From Flectobacillus roseus (GTDB lineage Bacteria > Bacteroidota > Bacteroidia > Cytophagales > Spirosomataceae): 64,000 nt of DNA. Below are positions 1-8,149 of this stretch, one piece after another (within the stretch, counting starts at the first letter, position 1; every line of letters starts with the position of its first letter). The stretch lies in the NCBI RefSeq assembly GCF_030056665.1, contig NZ_JASHIG010000037.1, one strand, 5' to 3'. Below the pieces are notes generated by a model. That model was not told the DNA's origin. It saw nothing but the letters and a program-made list of their open reading frames with translations, and did not search any database. A program made the position numbers and the translations under genes.

Positions 1-29
1 ATTATATCTTTGCTGAGTACGTAGTACAT

Positions 30-78
30 AAAAGGTTGCTTGGTATGGTTCGCAAAACAAATATCAGCAACCTTTTTT
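30..78. terminator. Rho-independent terminator
   Basis: AAAAGGTTGCT pairs with AGCAACCTTTTTT around a 25-base loop, with a T-run on the right and an A-run on the left. It probably ends a gene lying left of the window and separates it from the DUF1800 gene. Confidence 0.7.
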
Positions 79-178
79 ATTTTTAAGCAATTCTACCAAA
101 AGTCAAGATGACTTCAATAATTAAACCTTCGCAAACATTCAAAATCTAAATGGAACAAAACTCTAGGCACAACATACT

Positions 179-1780
179 ATGACTTTTTCAAGCAAACAAC
201 TTCAAGCAGGTTTGGAGGAATATAAGGGTGAATGGAGCACTCAACAGATTACCCATTTACTCAAGAGGGTAATGTTTGGCGCAAAACCTTCCGATGTCAA
301 CTATTTCAAAACCAAAACCTTAAGTCAGTCAGTTGAGGAACTGCTAAAGCCTCAAATATACCCAGAGCCTCCGCTCAACTATTATAATACCAGTGATTAC
401 ACAGATCCAACAGGTATTACACTGGGAGCTACTTGGGCATTTGCCGCTTATGGTGATGGTACACTCAATGGCAAAAGGAGAAATAGCTATAAAGCATGGT
501 GGCTCCAACAAATGTTTTATCAAGGACGAAGTATCCACGAGAAAATGATTCTGTTTTGGCATAACCATTTTTCTACCGAAGCAGATACCGTGAGTGATGC
601 TCGCTATTTGTATAAACATCATTCACTTTTACGAAAGTTTGCTTTGGGGAACTTCAAAACTTTCGTTCGAGAAATGTCCATCGACCCTGCCATGCTGGTG
701 TATTTGAATGGTAATAAAAATACCAAAACAGCCCCAGACGAAAACTATGGACGAGAGCTACAAGAGCTCTTTACGATGGGAAAAGGCTCTGGCTCCAAAT
801 ACACTGAAGACGACGTAAAAGCCGCCGCAAAAGTACTGACTGGTTATGTTGTGGATGCACTGAAAATAGATTACAGCTTTACACCGAGTAGGCACGATAC
901 CAGTGATAAAACATTTTCCGCCTTTTACAACAACACGGTTATCAAAGGAAAATCAGGTACCGATGGCATATTAGAACTGGACGAACTGGTCAATATGCTT
1001 TTTCAAAAAGAAGAACTGAGTAAGTTTATTTGTCGGAAAATATATCAGTTCTTTGTGCATTATGATTTGAATGAAACCGTTGAAAAAAACGTCATCACGC
1101 CACTCGCCGAAATATTTAGAAAAAACAATTTTGAGATTACTCCCGTTCTTTCTACCCTATTTAAAAGTCAGTTTTTTTATGATGCTCAGCTCTACGGAGC
1201 AGTCATCAAGTCTCCCCTAGATTTAGTCATTGGAAACCTTCGTGAATTTGATGTAATATTCCCAAATCCTAAAACGGAGTTTGTGGATGTGTACACATTT
1301 TTTGTGGAAGTCGTTCGACAAGGTACGATTATGCAACAAAGTATTGGAGACCCTCCCAACGTAGCTGGTTGGGCCGCTTATTATCAGCAACCGATATTTT
1401 ACGAAGCATGGATTACGGCAGATACTTATCCCAAAAGAGTGCAATATACCGACACCATAGTTGCTAATGGAATAACTCGTAATGGAAAAAGAATACAGAT
1501 TGATGTCATTGCTTTTGCCAAGAATTTACCCAAACCCAACGACCCTAATTTGTTGATTTCCGACTCTATAGCCTTGTTATACAAAGTGCCAGTTTCAGCC
1601 GAAAGAATAGAACAACTCAAAAGAGACATTCTACTTTCTGGGCAGTCGAGCGACTATTATTGGACCGAAATCTGGGATACCATGCTGGTGAGACCACAAG
1701 ATACCATGACCCTTGTGAAGAGTAAATTACAATCGCTTTACCAGTATTTATTGTCACTCCCAGAGTATCAGCTGACTTAG
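179..1780 (+). CDS. DUF1800 family protein
   Basis: This 533-residue protein belongs to the DUF1800 family, large bacterial proteins of unknown biochemistry that are almost always encoded beside a DUF1501 protein. Family hallmarks are visible: LFWHNHFS near residue 124, RELQELFTMG near residue 192 and DPPNVAGW near residue 396. No clear signal peptide is seen at the first ATG, which follows a long AT-rich leader. The next gene on the same strand is the expected DUF1501 partner, 266 bp downstream across an intergenic repeat. The pair is thought to be exported; any role in cell-surface polymer handling is speculation. Assignment to the family is firm, function unknown. Confidence 0.9.
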   Translation: MTFSSKQLQAGLEEYKGEWSTQQITHLLKRVMFGAKPSDVNYFKTKTLSQSVEELLKPQIYPEPPLNYYNTSDYTDPTGITLGATWAFAAYGDGTLNGKRRNSYKAWWLQQMFYQGRSIHEKMILFWHNHFSTEADTVSDARYLYKHHSLLRKFALGNFKTFVREMSIDPAMLVYLNGNKNTKTAPDENYGRELQELFTMGKGSGSKYTEDDVKAAAKVLTGYVVDALKIDYSFTPSRHDTSDKTFSAFYNNTVIKGKSGTDGILELDELVNMLFQKEELSKFICRKIYQFFVHYDLNETVEKNVITPLAEIFRKNNFEITPVLSTLFKSQFFYDAQLYGAVIKSPLDLVIGNLREFDVIFPNPKTEFVDVYTFFVEVVRQGTIMQQSIGDPPNVAGWAAYYQQPIFYEAWITADTYPKRVQYTDTIVANGITRNGKRIQIDVIAFAKNLPKPNDPNLLISDSIALLYKVPVSAERIEQLKRDILLSGQSSDYYWTEIWDTMLVRPQDTMTLVKSKLQSLYQYLLSLPEYQLT

Positions 1781-1821
1781 TTATGAGTGATGAATTGTGA
1801 ATGATGAATTAGTACTGTGAG

Positions 1822-1938
1822 AAGGATTCTATAACTGTTTGTTTCGGATGTTGGATTTTGGAAGTGTAATATTTTATATTTTGTAAAAATTAAAGGTATT
1901 TTCATTATTCCGAAATCAGAAATCCCAAAATTCGTATC
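1822..1938. repeat. Intergenic palindromic repeat, copy A
   Basis: This degenerate copy of an intergenic element starts with AAGGATTCTATAACTG, continues with a TTTCGGATG..GGATTTTGGAAG arm and ends with the complementary arm CCGAAATCAGAAATCCC. The same order of words occurs at 3658-3796 and 49949-50068. The right terminal repeat seen in copy B is lost here. Confidence 0.65.
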
Positions 1939-2006
1939 GTACTGATTATGAATGGCGAGTACAAATATTTGGCTACCAATATTTCACTCTAGCAATTTAT
2001 CAAAAT

Positions 2007-2014
2007 TAATTTTG
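2007..2014 (+). promoter_or_regulatory. Candidate -7 box of the DUF1501 gene
   Basis: TAATTTTG matches the Bacteroidota TAnnTTTG -7 consensus and lies 33 bases before the DUF1501 start. It implies that this gene can be transcribed separately from the DUF1800 gene. No convincing -33 TTTG is seen. Confidence 0.45.
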
Positions 2015-2046
2015 CACATTATTTCTTCTATCTAAAATCTATTTCT

Positions 2047-3609
2047 ATGAAACGCAGAGAATTTGTCCAGCAGTCAATATCAGGATTCTTAATGCCTGCA
2101 TTACTCAGTGGTTTTTCGGTAAAGGCCTTAGGAAATGTTGCGAAAAATCAGAGTGGAGACGAAAATACCCTCGTGATGATCCAACTCAATGGTGGAAATG
2201 ATGGCTTAAATACAGTAATCCCAATTGATAAATATGGGCTTTATAAAAATGCCCGCTCCAATATTGCGATTCCAGAAGAAGCGTTATTGAAGGTATCCCA
2301 AAACGCAAATATTGGACTGCACCCTTCTATGGCAGGGGGCTTGCATAACCTTTTTATGGAAGGTAAAGCCAACCTAATACAAAGCGTAGGATACCCGAAT
2401 CCCAACTTTTCTCATTTTAGAGCGACAGACATTTGGAATTCGGCCTCGGATGCCAATCAGTACGTGTATAACGGCTGGCTTGGAAGATATTTGGCTCTAC
2501 AGCATCCTACATTTCCAAACAATTATCCCAATTCACAATTTCCTGACCCTTTGGCCATACAAATTGGCTCAACGGTAAGTACCGCCCTGCAAGGCCCTAT
2601 CTCTTCTATGGGAATGGCTATCACTAATCCCAGCAGTTTCTATAATTTGGTTCAAAATAAGGTGGAAGATGCACCAGATACGCTGGCAGGCAAAGAATTG
2701 AAGTTTTTGAGAGAAGTTGCCAACCAAACGAATTTATACGCAAGTTCAATACGAGGAGCCGCAGGTAAGGCCAAAAATTTAGTAACCTATCCCAATACCA
2801 ATTTGGCAGGACAATTAAAAATCGTGGCAAACCTCATTGGCGGAGGACTCAAAACGAAAGTTTATTTTGTAAATCTAGGAGGTTTTGATACTCACAGTAA
2901 TCAGGTAAATACCACAGATACCACCACGGGTACGCATGCCAACCTTTGGAAACAAATCTCGGATGCCATCAAGGCATTTACCGATGATTTGAAAGCTATG
3001 GGAGTATCCAAAAAAGTCGTAGGCATGACCTATTCTGAATTTGGGAGAAGAATTAAATCAAATGCCAGTGGCGGAACAGACCACGGTGCAGCCGCACCGA
3101 TGTTCATGTTTGGAGATATGGTAAATCCAATTGTATTGGGCACCACGCCAGATATTGCTGCTTCGGTTCAAACAGGAGATAATGTACTCATGCAATATGA
3201 TTTCCGATCGGTATATAGTTCGATTCTTGAGCAGTTTTTGTGTATGAATACCAGTTGGAAAGACGATGTTTTATTTAAAGATACCTTTCAATCTTTACCA
3301 CTCATTCGACCGCAAGCCTGCGGACTTTCGCCTGTCGTGGATTTAGAATCAACTGGTGAATATATCTATAATTACCCCAATCCTTTCCAACAAAGTACGA
3401 TTTTGGTCTATACCTCAAGAGGCGGACATAACCTGATTCAAATTTTTGATAATGTAGGAAGACTAATGGACACCCCCGTAGACGGGCTATATCCTGAAGG
3501 CACTTACGATATGCCTGTAGATACCTCAAAATGGAAAAATGGCGTCTATTATGCTCGTTTTCAGAATGAATCGTACCAGCAGATTAGGAAATTAATGAAG
3601 CATGGGTAA
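2047..3609 (+). CDS. DUF1501 family protein with T9SS sorting domain
   Basis: This 520-residue protein is a DUF1501 family member (alkaline-phosphatase-like fold, sulfatase-related). It opens with MKRREFVQQS and a hydrophobic stretch, a twin-arginine-like export signal. GGNDGLNTVIP near residue 49 and a conserved GGTDHGAAAP block near residue 346 are typical of the family. From about residue 435 a separate C-terminal domain begins with YNYPNPF and ends with WKNGVYYARF..QQIRKLMKHG, the pattern of a type A T9SS sorting domain. The protein is therefore probably carried across the outer membrane and anchored or released. It pairs with the upstream DUF1800 gene. Its substrate is unknown. Confidence 0.9.
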   Translation: MKRREFVQQSISGFLMPALLSGFSVKALGNVAKNQSGDENTLVMIQLNGGNDGLNTVIPIDKYGLYKNARSNIAIPEEALLKVSQNANIGLHPSMAGGLHNLFMEGKANLIQSVGYPNPNFSHFRATDIWNSASDANQYVYNGWLGRYLALQHPTFPNNYPNSQFPDPLAIQIGSTVSTALQGPISSMGMAITNPSSFYNLVQNKVEDAPDTLAGKELKFLREVANQTNLYASSIRGAAGKAKNLVTYPNTNLAGQLKIVANLIGGGLKTKVYFVNLGGFDTHSNQVNTTDTTTGTHANLWKQISDAIKAFTDDLKAMGVSKKVVGMTYSEFGRRIKSNASGGTDHGAAAPMFMFGDMVNPIVLGTTPDIAASVQTGDNVLMQYDFRSVYSSILEQFLCMNTSWKDDVLFKDTFQSLPLIRPQACGLSPVVDLESTGEYIYNYPNPFQQSTILVYTSRGGHNLIQIFDNVGRLMDTPVDGLYPEGTYDMPVDTSKWKNGVYYARFQNESYQQIRKLMKHG

Positions 3610-3657
3610 GTAGAAGTTCTGAATTGTGAGTGTTGAATTATGAATTATTAGTGTACT

Positions 3658-3796
3658 AAGGATTCTAAAATTGTTTATTTCGGATATTGGATGTGGGATT
3701 TCGGAAGCGTAATCTTTTACATTTTTAAAAAATTAAAGGTATCTAATCTTATTTACGAAATCTGCAATCCCAAATCTGAAATAGTTTAGAATCCTT
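3658..3796. repeat. MITE-like intergenic element, best copy (B)
   Basis: A 139-bp element is bounded by perfect 12-bp inverted ends, AAGGATTCTAAA at 3658-3669 and TTTAGAATCCTT at 3785-3796. Inside are complementary arms: TTTCGGATATTGG..GGGATTTCGG on the left, CGAAATCTGCAATCCCAAATCTGAAAT on the right in short interrupted matches. It has no coding capacity. Copies or partial copies lie at 1822-1938, 10329-10382 and 49949-50068. Confidence 0.7.
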
Positions 3797-3836
3797 GCTG
3801 TTTCAAGTTTAATAACTTGGAACAGCGAGGGTTTAG
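3787..3836 (+). terminator. Long hairpin after the DUF1501 gene
   Basis: AATCCTTGCTGTTTCAAGTT pairs with AACTTGGAACAGCGAGGGTT around a 4-base loop. All three non-identical positions are G-U wobbles on the plus-strand RNA, so a 20-bp stem can form. There is no strong T-run, so it could instead stabilise a 3' end. It overlaps the right end of the repeat at 3658-3796. Confidence 0.5.
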
Positions 3837-3930
3837 AACGCAAAACGTGTGACATCATTAATTACGGTTAACAAAGCCACACGTTTCATTTAAAACTACT
3901 TTATATATTCTAAAAAGTATTAATCAAATC

Positions 3931-4353
3931 TTACATCGGAAACATTCCCCTTACACAAAATATATATCGTATAGGATTCCCTTTAGGGTCTTTAGGGTTA
4001 GGGATATTTGGAATTTTAGGTATTCCGAAAGTTCTCATTCCATCACCTCCGTAAGTGGTACCTATTAAAGCAAAAACGGCGGAATATTCGTTAATACTTA
4101 AGAGTCTTCCATCACAAAGTACCCAGTCCTGCGGAACAAAACTTCCAGCAAAGGTTAAAATTTGGCCCAAAAATGGTTCTGCGGCGTACTCGTCATCATT
4201 GATGCCGCAGTAATAATGAATAGCTGAGTAATCATCATCATAAACTTTAATGGGGTCTAATTTGGGCACACCATCTTTCCCATTACATTTTTTCCAACTT
4301 GAAGGATAGTGACCTCTTCCAGCATATAAGCAAATTTTATTGATCGTGCTCAT
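3931..4353 (-). CDS. Phage tail collar domain (MdpB-like) protein
   Basis: This 140-residue protein has a phage tail collar domain in its C-terminal two thirds: GQILTFAGSFVPQDWVLCDG (about residues 63-82), then LIGTTYGGDG and the FCVRGMFP end. The first 60 residues, CLYAGRGHYPSSWKKCNG, look like a degenerate second copy of the same W-x-x-C-x-G motif. Such stand-alone collar proteins (microcystin-dependent-protein type) are widespread in Bacteroidota, usually in clusters, with no proven function. It lies 58 bp downstream of a shorter relative on the same strand, probably in one operon. No other phage gene is near, so it is unlikely to be prophage debris. Confidence 0.8.
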   Translation of the reverse strand: MSTINKICLYAGRGHYPSSWKKCNGKDGVPKLDPIKVYDDDYSAIHYYCGINDDEYAAEPFLGQILTFAGSFVPQDWVLCDGRLLSINEYSAVFALIGTTYGGDGMRTFGIPKIPNIPNPKDPKGNPIRYIFCVRGMFPM

Positions 4354-4411
4354 TTTAATAAAAGTTTTTTAACTAAGTGTGATAACATTGATTATAACTA
4401 CTTTACATTAC

Positions 4412-4660
4412 CTAATCATGCGTTGGGAATTCTCCATTTACGCAGATAATGTGCATGCATGAGCCAACCTTTGGGAAAACAGGCAGATTAAATTCACGTA
4501 TCTCATATTGGAGGTTTGCACCAAATTGGTTTCCAATAACAGCATACAAAGCTGGGTTTTGGTCAATCTTCAGCGCTCGACCATCGCAAGGCAACCATCC
4601 TTCAGGTGCCGTTGTACCATTGTAAAGCATAATAATGCCTATACAGTTTATTTCACGCAT
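4412..4660 (-). CDS. Short phage tail collar domain protein
   Basis: This roughly 82-residue protein is almost entirely one collar domain: IGIIMLYNGTTAPEGWLPCDG, then YAVIGNQFGA and the end IICVNGEFP. The start MREINCIG at 4660 is preferred over the ATG at 4711, because collar proteins begin just before the 'G.I..F' strand. It is the first gene of a two-gene group with the longer collar protein downstream. The shared W-x-x-C-D-G-R and FCV/ICV-x-G-x-FP motifs show that the two are paralogues. Its function is unknown. Confidence 0.75.
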   Translation of the reverse strand: MREINCIGIIMLYNGTTAPEGWLPCDGRALKIDQNPALYAVIGNQFGANLQYEIREFNLPVFPKVGSCMHIICVNGEFPTHD

Positions 4661-5123
4661 AATAAATAATAGTGTGGTGGGGTAAATTGAATGTTGCCCT
4701 AATTTACGCATTCAGGCTTTGCGAAAAATCCGATAGGTTTTAAATTTTTACAATGTTAATCGTAGAATTTAATAGATACAAATAAAATATATATAATTTT
4801 ACAAAAATTATTTTTCGGTTAAATTTCCATAATTTATAACATCAAACAAAGGGTGATTACCTACGTATCTGAACATACGTAAAACGCTATGTTTGATTTC
4901 TGAATTGGAGGGAAGGAAGCATTAGGTATAGATATCTCTTTCCCTATTTAAGTTTTAACTACTGGAAACAGCGAGAGAAACTTTAAATTATTAGTTATCT
5001 AATGGTAGAAAAGATTTGTTTATTACAATCATTCTAATTCCTACAACCGCAAATCCTACTTGTCATTCTACTAATCTTTTGTATTTTTGTTAGAAACCCA
5101 TTTTTTCACATTCAACAAACCTT
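4661..5123. other. Intergenic region with nested inverted repeat
   Basis: This 460-bp AT-rich gap holds the leader of the collar genes and the promoter of the carboxypeptidase gene. At 4841-4897 two inverted repeats are nested: ATCAAACA (4841-4848) with TGTTTGAT (4890-4897), and inside them TACGTAT (4862-4868) with ATACGTA (4875-4881). No reading frame of interest was seen. Confidence 0.5.
5092..5099 (+). promoter_or_regulatory. Candidate -7 box of the S10 peptidase gene
   Basis: TATTTTTG fits TAnnTTTG and lies 24 bases before the start codon, leaving a leader of about 20 bases. A matching -33 TTTG at the normal spacing is not obvious. Confidence 0.4.
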
Positions 5124-6668
5124 ATGAAGAAAACGCTTTACCTCCTGAGTTTTTGCTTGGGGACATCGCTTTTTGTCCAAGCGCAACAAAAACCTGCTCC
5201 GAAAGAAAATGCACCGCTTGCCACTACGGTAGAAGACAAGCCCAACAATGGTAGTCGCACGCTCAACCCTGATTGGTATGTGGTTACTACCAACGAAGTA
5301 ACTATCAAAGGTCAAAAAGTGCCATACAAGGCTTTGGCAGGTACAATTCCTGTGTGGAATGATGATGCCAAAATACAAGCCTCTCTATTCTATACGTACT
5401 ACGAAAGAACCGACGTGAAAGACAAGGCAACTCGTCCTCTGATTATCTCTTTCAACGGTGGCCCTGGCTCTGCTTCGGTTTGGATGCACATTGCGTACAC
5501 AGGACCTCGTATTTTGAAGATTGACGATGAAGGTTATCCTGTTCAACCTTATGGCATCAAAGACAACCCTTATTCTATTCTCGACGTTGCTGATATTGTT
5601 TTTGTAGACCCTGTCAATACAGGTTTTTCAAGAATCATTGATAAAGACGCTCCAAAATCAAACTTCTTTGGTATTAATGCCGACATCAAGTATTTGGCAG
5701 AGTGGATTGGCACTTTTGTTAATCGCAACAATCGCTGGGCTTCTCCAAAGTATTTGATTGGTGAAAGTTATGGTACGACTCGTGTTTCGGGCTTGGCAAA
5801 TGCCCTTCAAGAATCTCAGTGGATGTATTTGAATGGTGTTATTTTGGTGTCGCCAACTGACTTAGGTATCCCTCGTGAGGGGCCAGTTGAAACTAGTTTA
5901 AAACTCCCCTATTTTGCCGCTACGGCTTGGCATCACAAGGTTTTAGAACCAAGTCTTCAAAATAAAAAGCTGGAAGATATGCTTCCAGAAGTTGAAAAAT
6001 TCACGGTCGAGGAATTACTGCCAGCCATTACACAAGGCGGTTTTATCGCTCCAGAAAAACGTCAGGCGATTGCGAAAAAGTTTGCGAGATATTCAGGGTT
6101 AAAAGAAACCGTTGTACTACAAAACAACTTAGACATTTCATTGGATTTATTCTGGAAGGAACTTCTTCGTGATAAAGGCTATACCGTTGGTCGTTTGGAC
6201 TCACGCTATTTGGGTGTAGACGCACGTGAAGGTGGTGAAAAAGTAGATTATAATGCTGAACTCAACTCGTGGTTACACTCTTTTACGCCTCCAATCAATA
6301 TGTATTTGAGAGAGGAACTAAAGTACAAAACCGATTTGAAATACAATATGTTTGGGCCCGTTCATCCTTGGGACAGAAGCAATGACCATACGGGGTATGA
6401 TTTGCGCAAAGCAATGGCAACGAACCCTTATTTGAAGGTATTAGTACAATCTGGCTATTACGATGGCGCTTGTGATTATTTTAACGCTAAATACTCGATG
6501 TGGCAAATGGATCCAAGTGGCAAATTCAAAGATCGTTTGTTCTGGGAAGGCTACAAATCGGGTCACATGATGTATTTGCGTAAGGAAGATCTTGAAAAAT
6601 CGAACGAAGATTTAAGAATTTTTATCAAAAAATCTCTTCCAAAACCTGGTGAACCAGCCAAATATTAA
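5124..6668 (+). CDS. Serine carboxypeptidase (peptidase family S10)
   Basis: This 514-residue secreted peptidase is predicted to remove C-terminal amino acids from peptides in the periplasm or outside the cell. A signal peptide ends at VQAQ near residue 21. The S10 landmarks are in order: NGGPGS near residue 110, the nucleophile motif GESYGT near residue 213, the aspartate in YYDGACD near residue 447 and the histidine in SGHMMY near residue 480. The complete triad predicts activity. It stands alone between the collar genes and a bidirectional terminator at 6853-6899. Confidence 0.92.
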   Translation: MKKTLYLLSFCLGTSLFVQAQQKPAPKENAPLATTVEDKPNNGSRTLNPDWYVVTTNEVTIKGQKVPYKALAGTIPVWNDDAKIQASLFYTYYERTDVKDKATRPLIISFNGGPGSASVWMHIAYTGPRILKIDDEGYPVQPYGIKDNPYSILDVADIVFVDPVNTGFSRIIDKDAPKSNFFGINADIKYLAEWIGTFVNRNNRWASPKYLIGESYGTTRVSGLANALQESQWMYLNGVILVSPTDLGIPREGPVETSLKLPYFAATAWHHKVLEPSLQNKKLEDMLPEVEKFTVEELLPAITQGGFIAPEKRQAIAKKFARYSGLKETVVLQNNLDISLDLFWKELLRDKGYTVGRLDSRYLGVDAREGGEKVDYNAELNSWLHSFTPPINMYLREELKYKTDLKYNMFGPVHPWDRSNDHTGYDLRKAMATNPYLKVLVQSGYYDGACDYFNAKYSMWQMDPSGKFKDRLFWEGYKSGHMMYLRKEDLEKSNEDLRIFIKKSLPKPGEPAKY

Positions 6669-6710
6669 TGAGTGAATTGTGATTGAGTGAATGAGTGATT
6701 ATTTTTTAAT

Positions 6711-6735
6711 GTAGAGACGTAATATTTTACGTCTA
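6711..6735. repeat. GTAGAGACG-type palindrome, copy 1
   Basis: AGACGTAA and TTACGTCT form a perfect 8-bp inverted repeat around TATT, preceded by GTAG. A second, degenerate copy (GTAGAGAGGCAATG then ATTGCGTCTTA) lies at 6803-6826. Similar GTAGAGACG...CGTCTC elements are common intergenic repeats in Bacteroidota and cyanobacteria, as I remember. Confidence 0.55.
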
Positions 6736-6852
6736 GCGAAGATTATTCACGAGTTATAGCATAAACTAATTTAGTGATTATGTTAAAATTTGTATGCTAG
6801 CAGTAGAGAGGCAATGATTGCGTCTTAAGCCGAGTAAAATCTAACATAGTAG

Positions 6853-6899
6853 CATCAAAAAAAAGGGGTCGGAAAATAATTTCCGACCCCTTTTTTGAT
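6853..6899. terminator. Bidirectional terminator
   Basis: GGGGTCGGAAA pairs with TTTCCGACCCC around ATAA, flanked by an A-run on the left and a T-run on the right. It serves both the S10 peptidase gene (plus strand) and the nitroreductase gene (minus strand). Confidence 0.9.
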
Positions 6900-6980
6900 A
6901 TTTCAAATAGAGGGTTTGTTTTGACTATTTCTCAGATTTATAAACCTAATCACTCAATCACCACCCTCTCATTCACTCAA

Positions 6981-7613
6981 TTATTTAATCTCTACGACTA
7001 ATTCTTCTTTCGCTTTGCGATATTTTTTCAAGTTAACATTCCAGTCATTAGCAGCATCACGGTAACCTAAAGGAAGCAATACAACACTTTTCAAGCCTTG
7101 TTCTGCCAAGCCCAAGATTTTGTCAACTTCTGGAGGAGTAAATCCTTCGATTGGAGTAGCATCTACGCCAACCTCAGCAGCAGCAGCAATCGCCAAACCA
7201 AAAGAGATATACGCTTGTTTAGCAGCGTGTGTTGCGTGCCATTCCTGACCAAGTGGTTCGTACATTCCCCACAATGTAGATTTATAAGCATCCATGGTGT
7301 TCAATGGCAAACCACGTACTTCCATCATTTCGTTAAATACCGCTGTGATTTTTTCCAAAGAATAACCATCCCAAGCAGCAAATACCAACAAATGTGAACA
7401 TTCTGTGATTACACTTTGATTCCAAGCTACTGGTCTAATTTGTTCAAGGATTTCTTTGTTCGAAATCACAAATACTTTATATGGTTGCAAACCTGATGAT
7501 GATGGTGCTAATCTTGCAGCTTCTAGGATATAATCCAACTTCTCTTGAGGTACAACCTCTCCATTCATTTTTTTGGCAGCATAACGCCATTCCAAAGATT
7601 CTAATAATGTCAT
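6981..7613 (-). CDS. NAD(P)H-dependent nitroreductase family oxidoreductase
   Basis: This 210-residue protein is an FMN-dependent nitroreductase of the NfsB/DrgA type. The N-terminal MTLLESLEWRYAAKKMNG with LEAARLAPSSSGLQPYKV (about residues 32-49) is the typical FMN-binding opening, and VVLLPLGYRD near residue 177 is the usual C-terminal block. It probably reduces nitro compounds or quinones with NAD(P)H in the cytoplasm. It is divergent from the HxlR regulator gene across 107 bp that carry a clear palindrome, an arrangement usual for HxlR-controlled reductases. The real substrate is unknown. Confidence 0.88.
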   Translation of the reverse strand: MTLLESLEWRYAAKKMNGEVVPQEKLDYILEAARLAPSSSGLQPYKVFVISNKEILEQIRPVAWNQSVITECSHLLVFAAWDGYSLEKITAVFNEMMEVRGLPLNTMDAYKSTLWGMYEPLGQEWHATHAAKQAYISFGLAIAAAAEVGVDATPIEGFTPPEVDKILGLAEQGLKSVVLLPLGYRDAANDWNVNLKKYRKAKEELVVEIK

Positions 7614-7654
7614 AACGAATATTATTTGCTAATTTTATGTTACAAAATTAGTAA

Positions 7655-7691
7655 TACTTGGTGACAAAAAGTAACTTTGTATCACCAAGTA
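7655..7691. promoter_or_regulatory. Palindromic operator candidate for the HxlR regulator
   Basis: TACTTGGTGA (7655-7664) and TCACCAAGTA (7682-7691) form a perfect 10-bp inverted repeat with a 17-bp spacer. It lies midway between the two divergent start codons, where a dimeric winged-helix regulator could control both genes. Confidence 0.6.
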
Positions 7692-7720
7692 ATAGTGACA
7701 TTTAGGTAACCATATGACAA

Positions 7721-8086
7721 ATGACGGAAATTAGCCCGATACACAAATCCACAGCGTGTGGTAAATCGATTCAAGCCATTCACGATGTAATGGATATCAT
7801 TGGAGGCAAATGGAAAATTTCCATCATTGCCTGCTTGTGTTATGGCAAAATGCGATATTCTGATTTATTGAGAGAAGTAAACGGTATTTCAGGGAAGGTT
7901 TTGAGTCGAGAATTGAAGGATTTGGAGGAGAATCTTCTTATTACGAGAACAGTCGTAAACACGCAGCCCATCAGTGTAGAATATGAATTAACGGAATACG
8001 GACGTTCGTTGAAAGTTATAACAAGTGTAATAGCCGAATGGGGCTTTGAACACCGAAAAAGGATTTTAGAACAAGAATTAGTATAA
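7721..8086 (+). CDS. HxlR family winged-helix transcriptional regulator
   Basis: This 121-residue regulator has the HxlR fold: CGKSIQAIHDVMDIIGGKWKISII (residues 13-36, quoted with its early cysteine), then LREVNGISGKVLSRELKDLEE as the recognition helix region and VEYELTEYGRSL as the wing. Several HxlR proteins sense electrophiles or quinones through an early cysteine, and Cys13 is in that place. The gene is divergent from the nitroreductase gene with a palindrome between them, so it probably controls that gene and itself. A hairpin follows the stop codon. Confidence 0.9.
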   Translation: MTEISPIHKSTACGKSIQAIHDVMDIIGGKWKISIIACLCYGKMRYSDLLREVNGISGKVLSRELKDLEENLLITRTVVNTQPISVEYELTEYGRSLKVITSVIAEWGFEHRKRILEQELV

Positions 8087-8093
8087 AATCAAT

Positions 8094-8129
8094 GGGCTTC
8101 CTTCTAGTTAAACAGCATTGAGGAAGCCC
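8094..8129 (+). terminator. Terminator-like hairpin after the HxlR gene
   Basis: GGGCTTCCT pairs with AGGAAGCCC around an 18-base loop. The T-run is short, so this is a moderate terminator. It lies between convergent genes. Confidence 0.55.
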
Positions 8130-8149
8130 TTGAATAAATAATAAATTGT

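Larger units (their letters stand above)
6669..6980. other. Intergenic region with small palindromic repeats
   Basis: This gap between convergent genes holds tandem TGAGTGA/GAATTGTGA words (6669-6700) and two degenerate copies of a GTAGAGACG palindrome (6711-6735 and 6803-6826). A strong terminator lies at 6853-6899. No gene was seen. Confidence 0.6.

Noticed and set aside
3931..4711. Prophage remnant
   Set aside because: Only collar-domain proteins are present; there is no integrase, capsid, terminase or other tail gene nearby.
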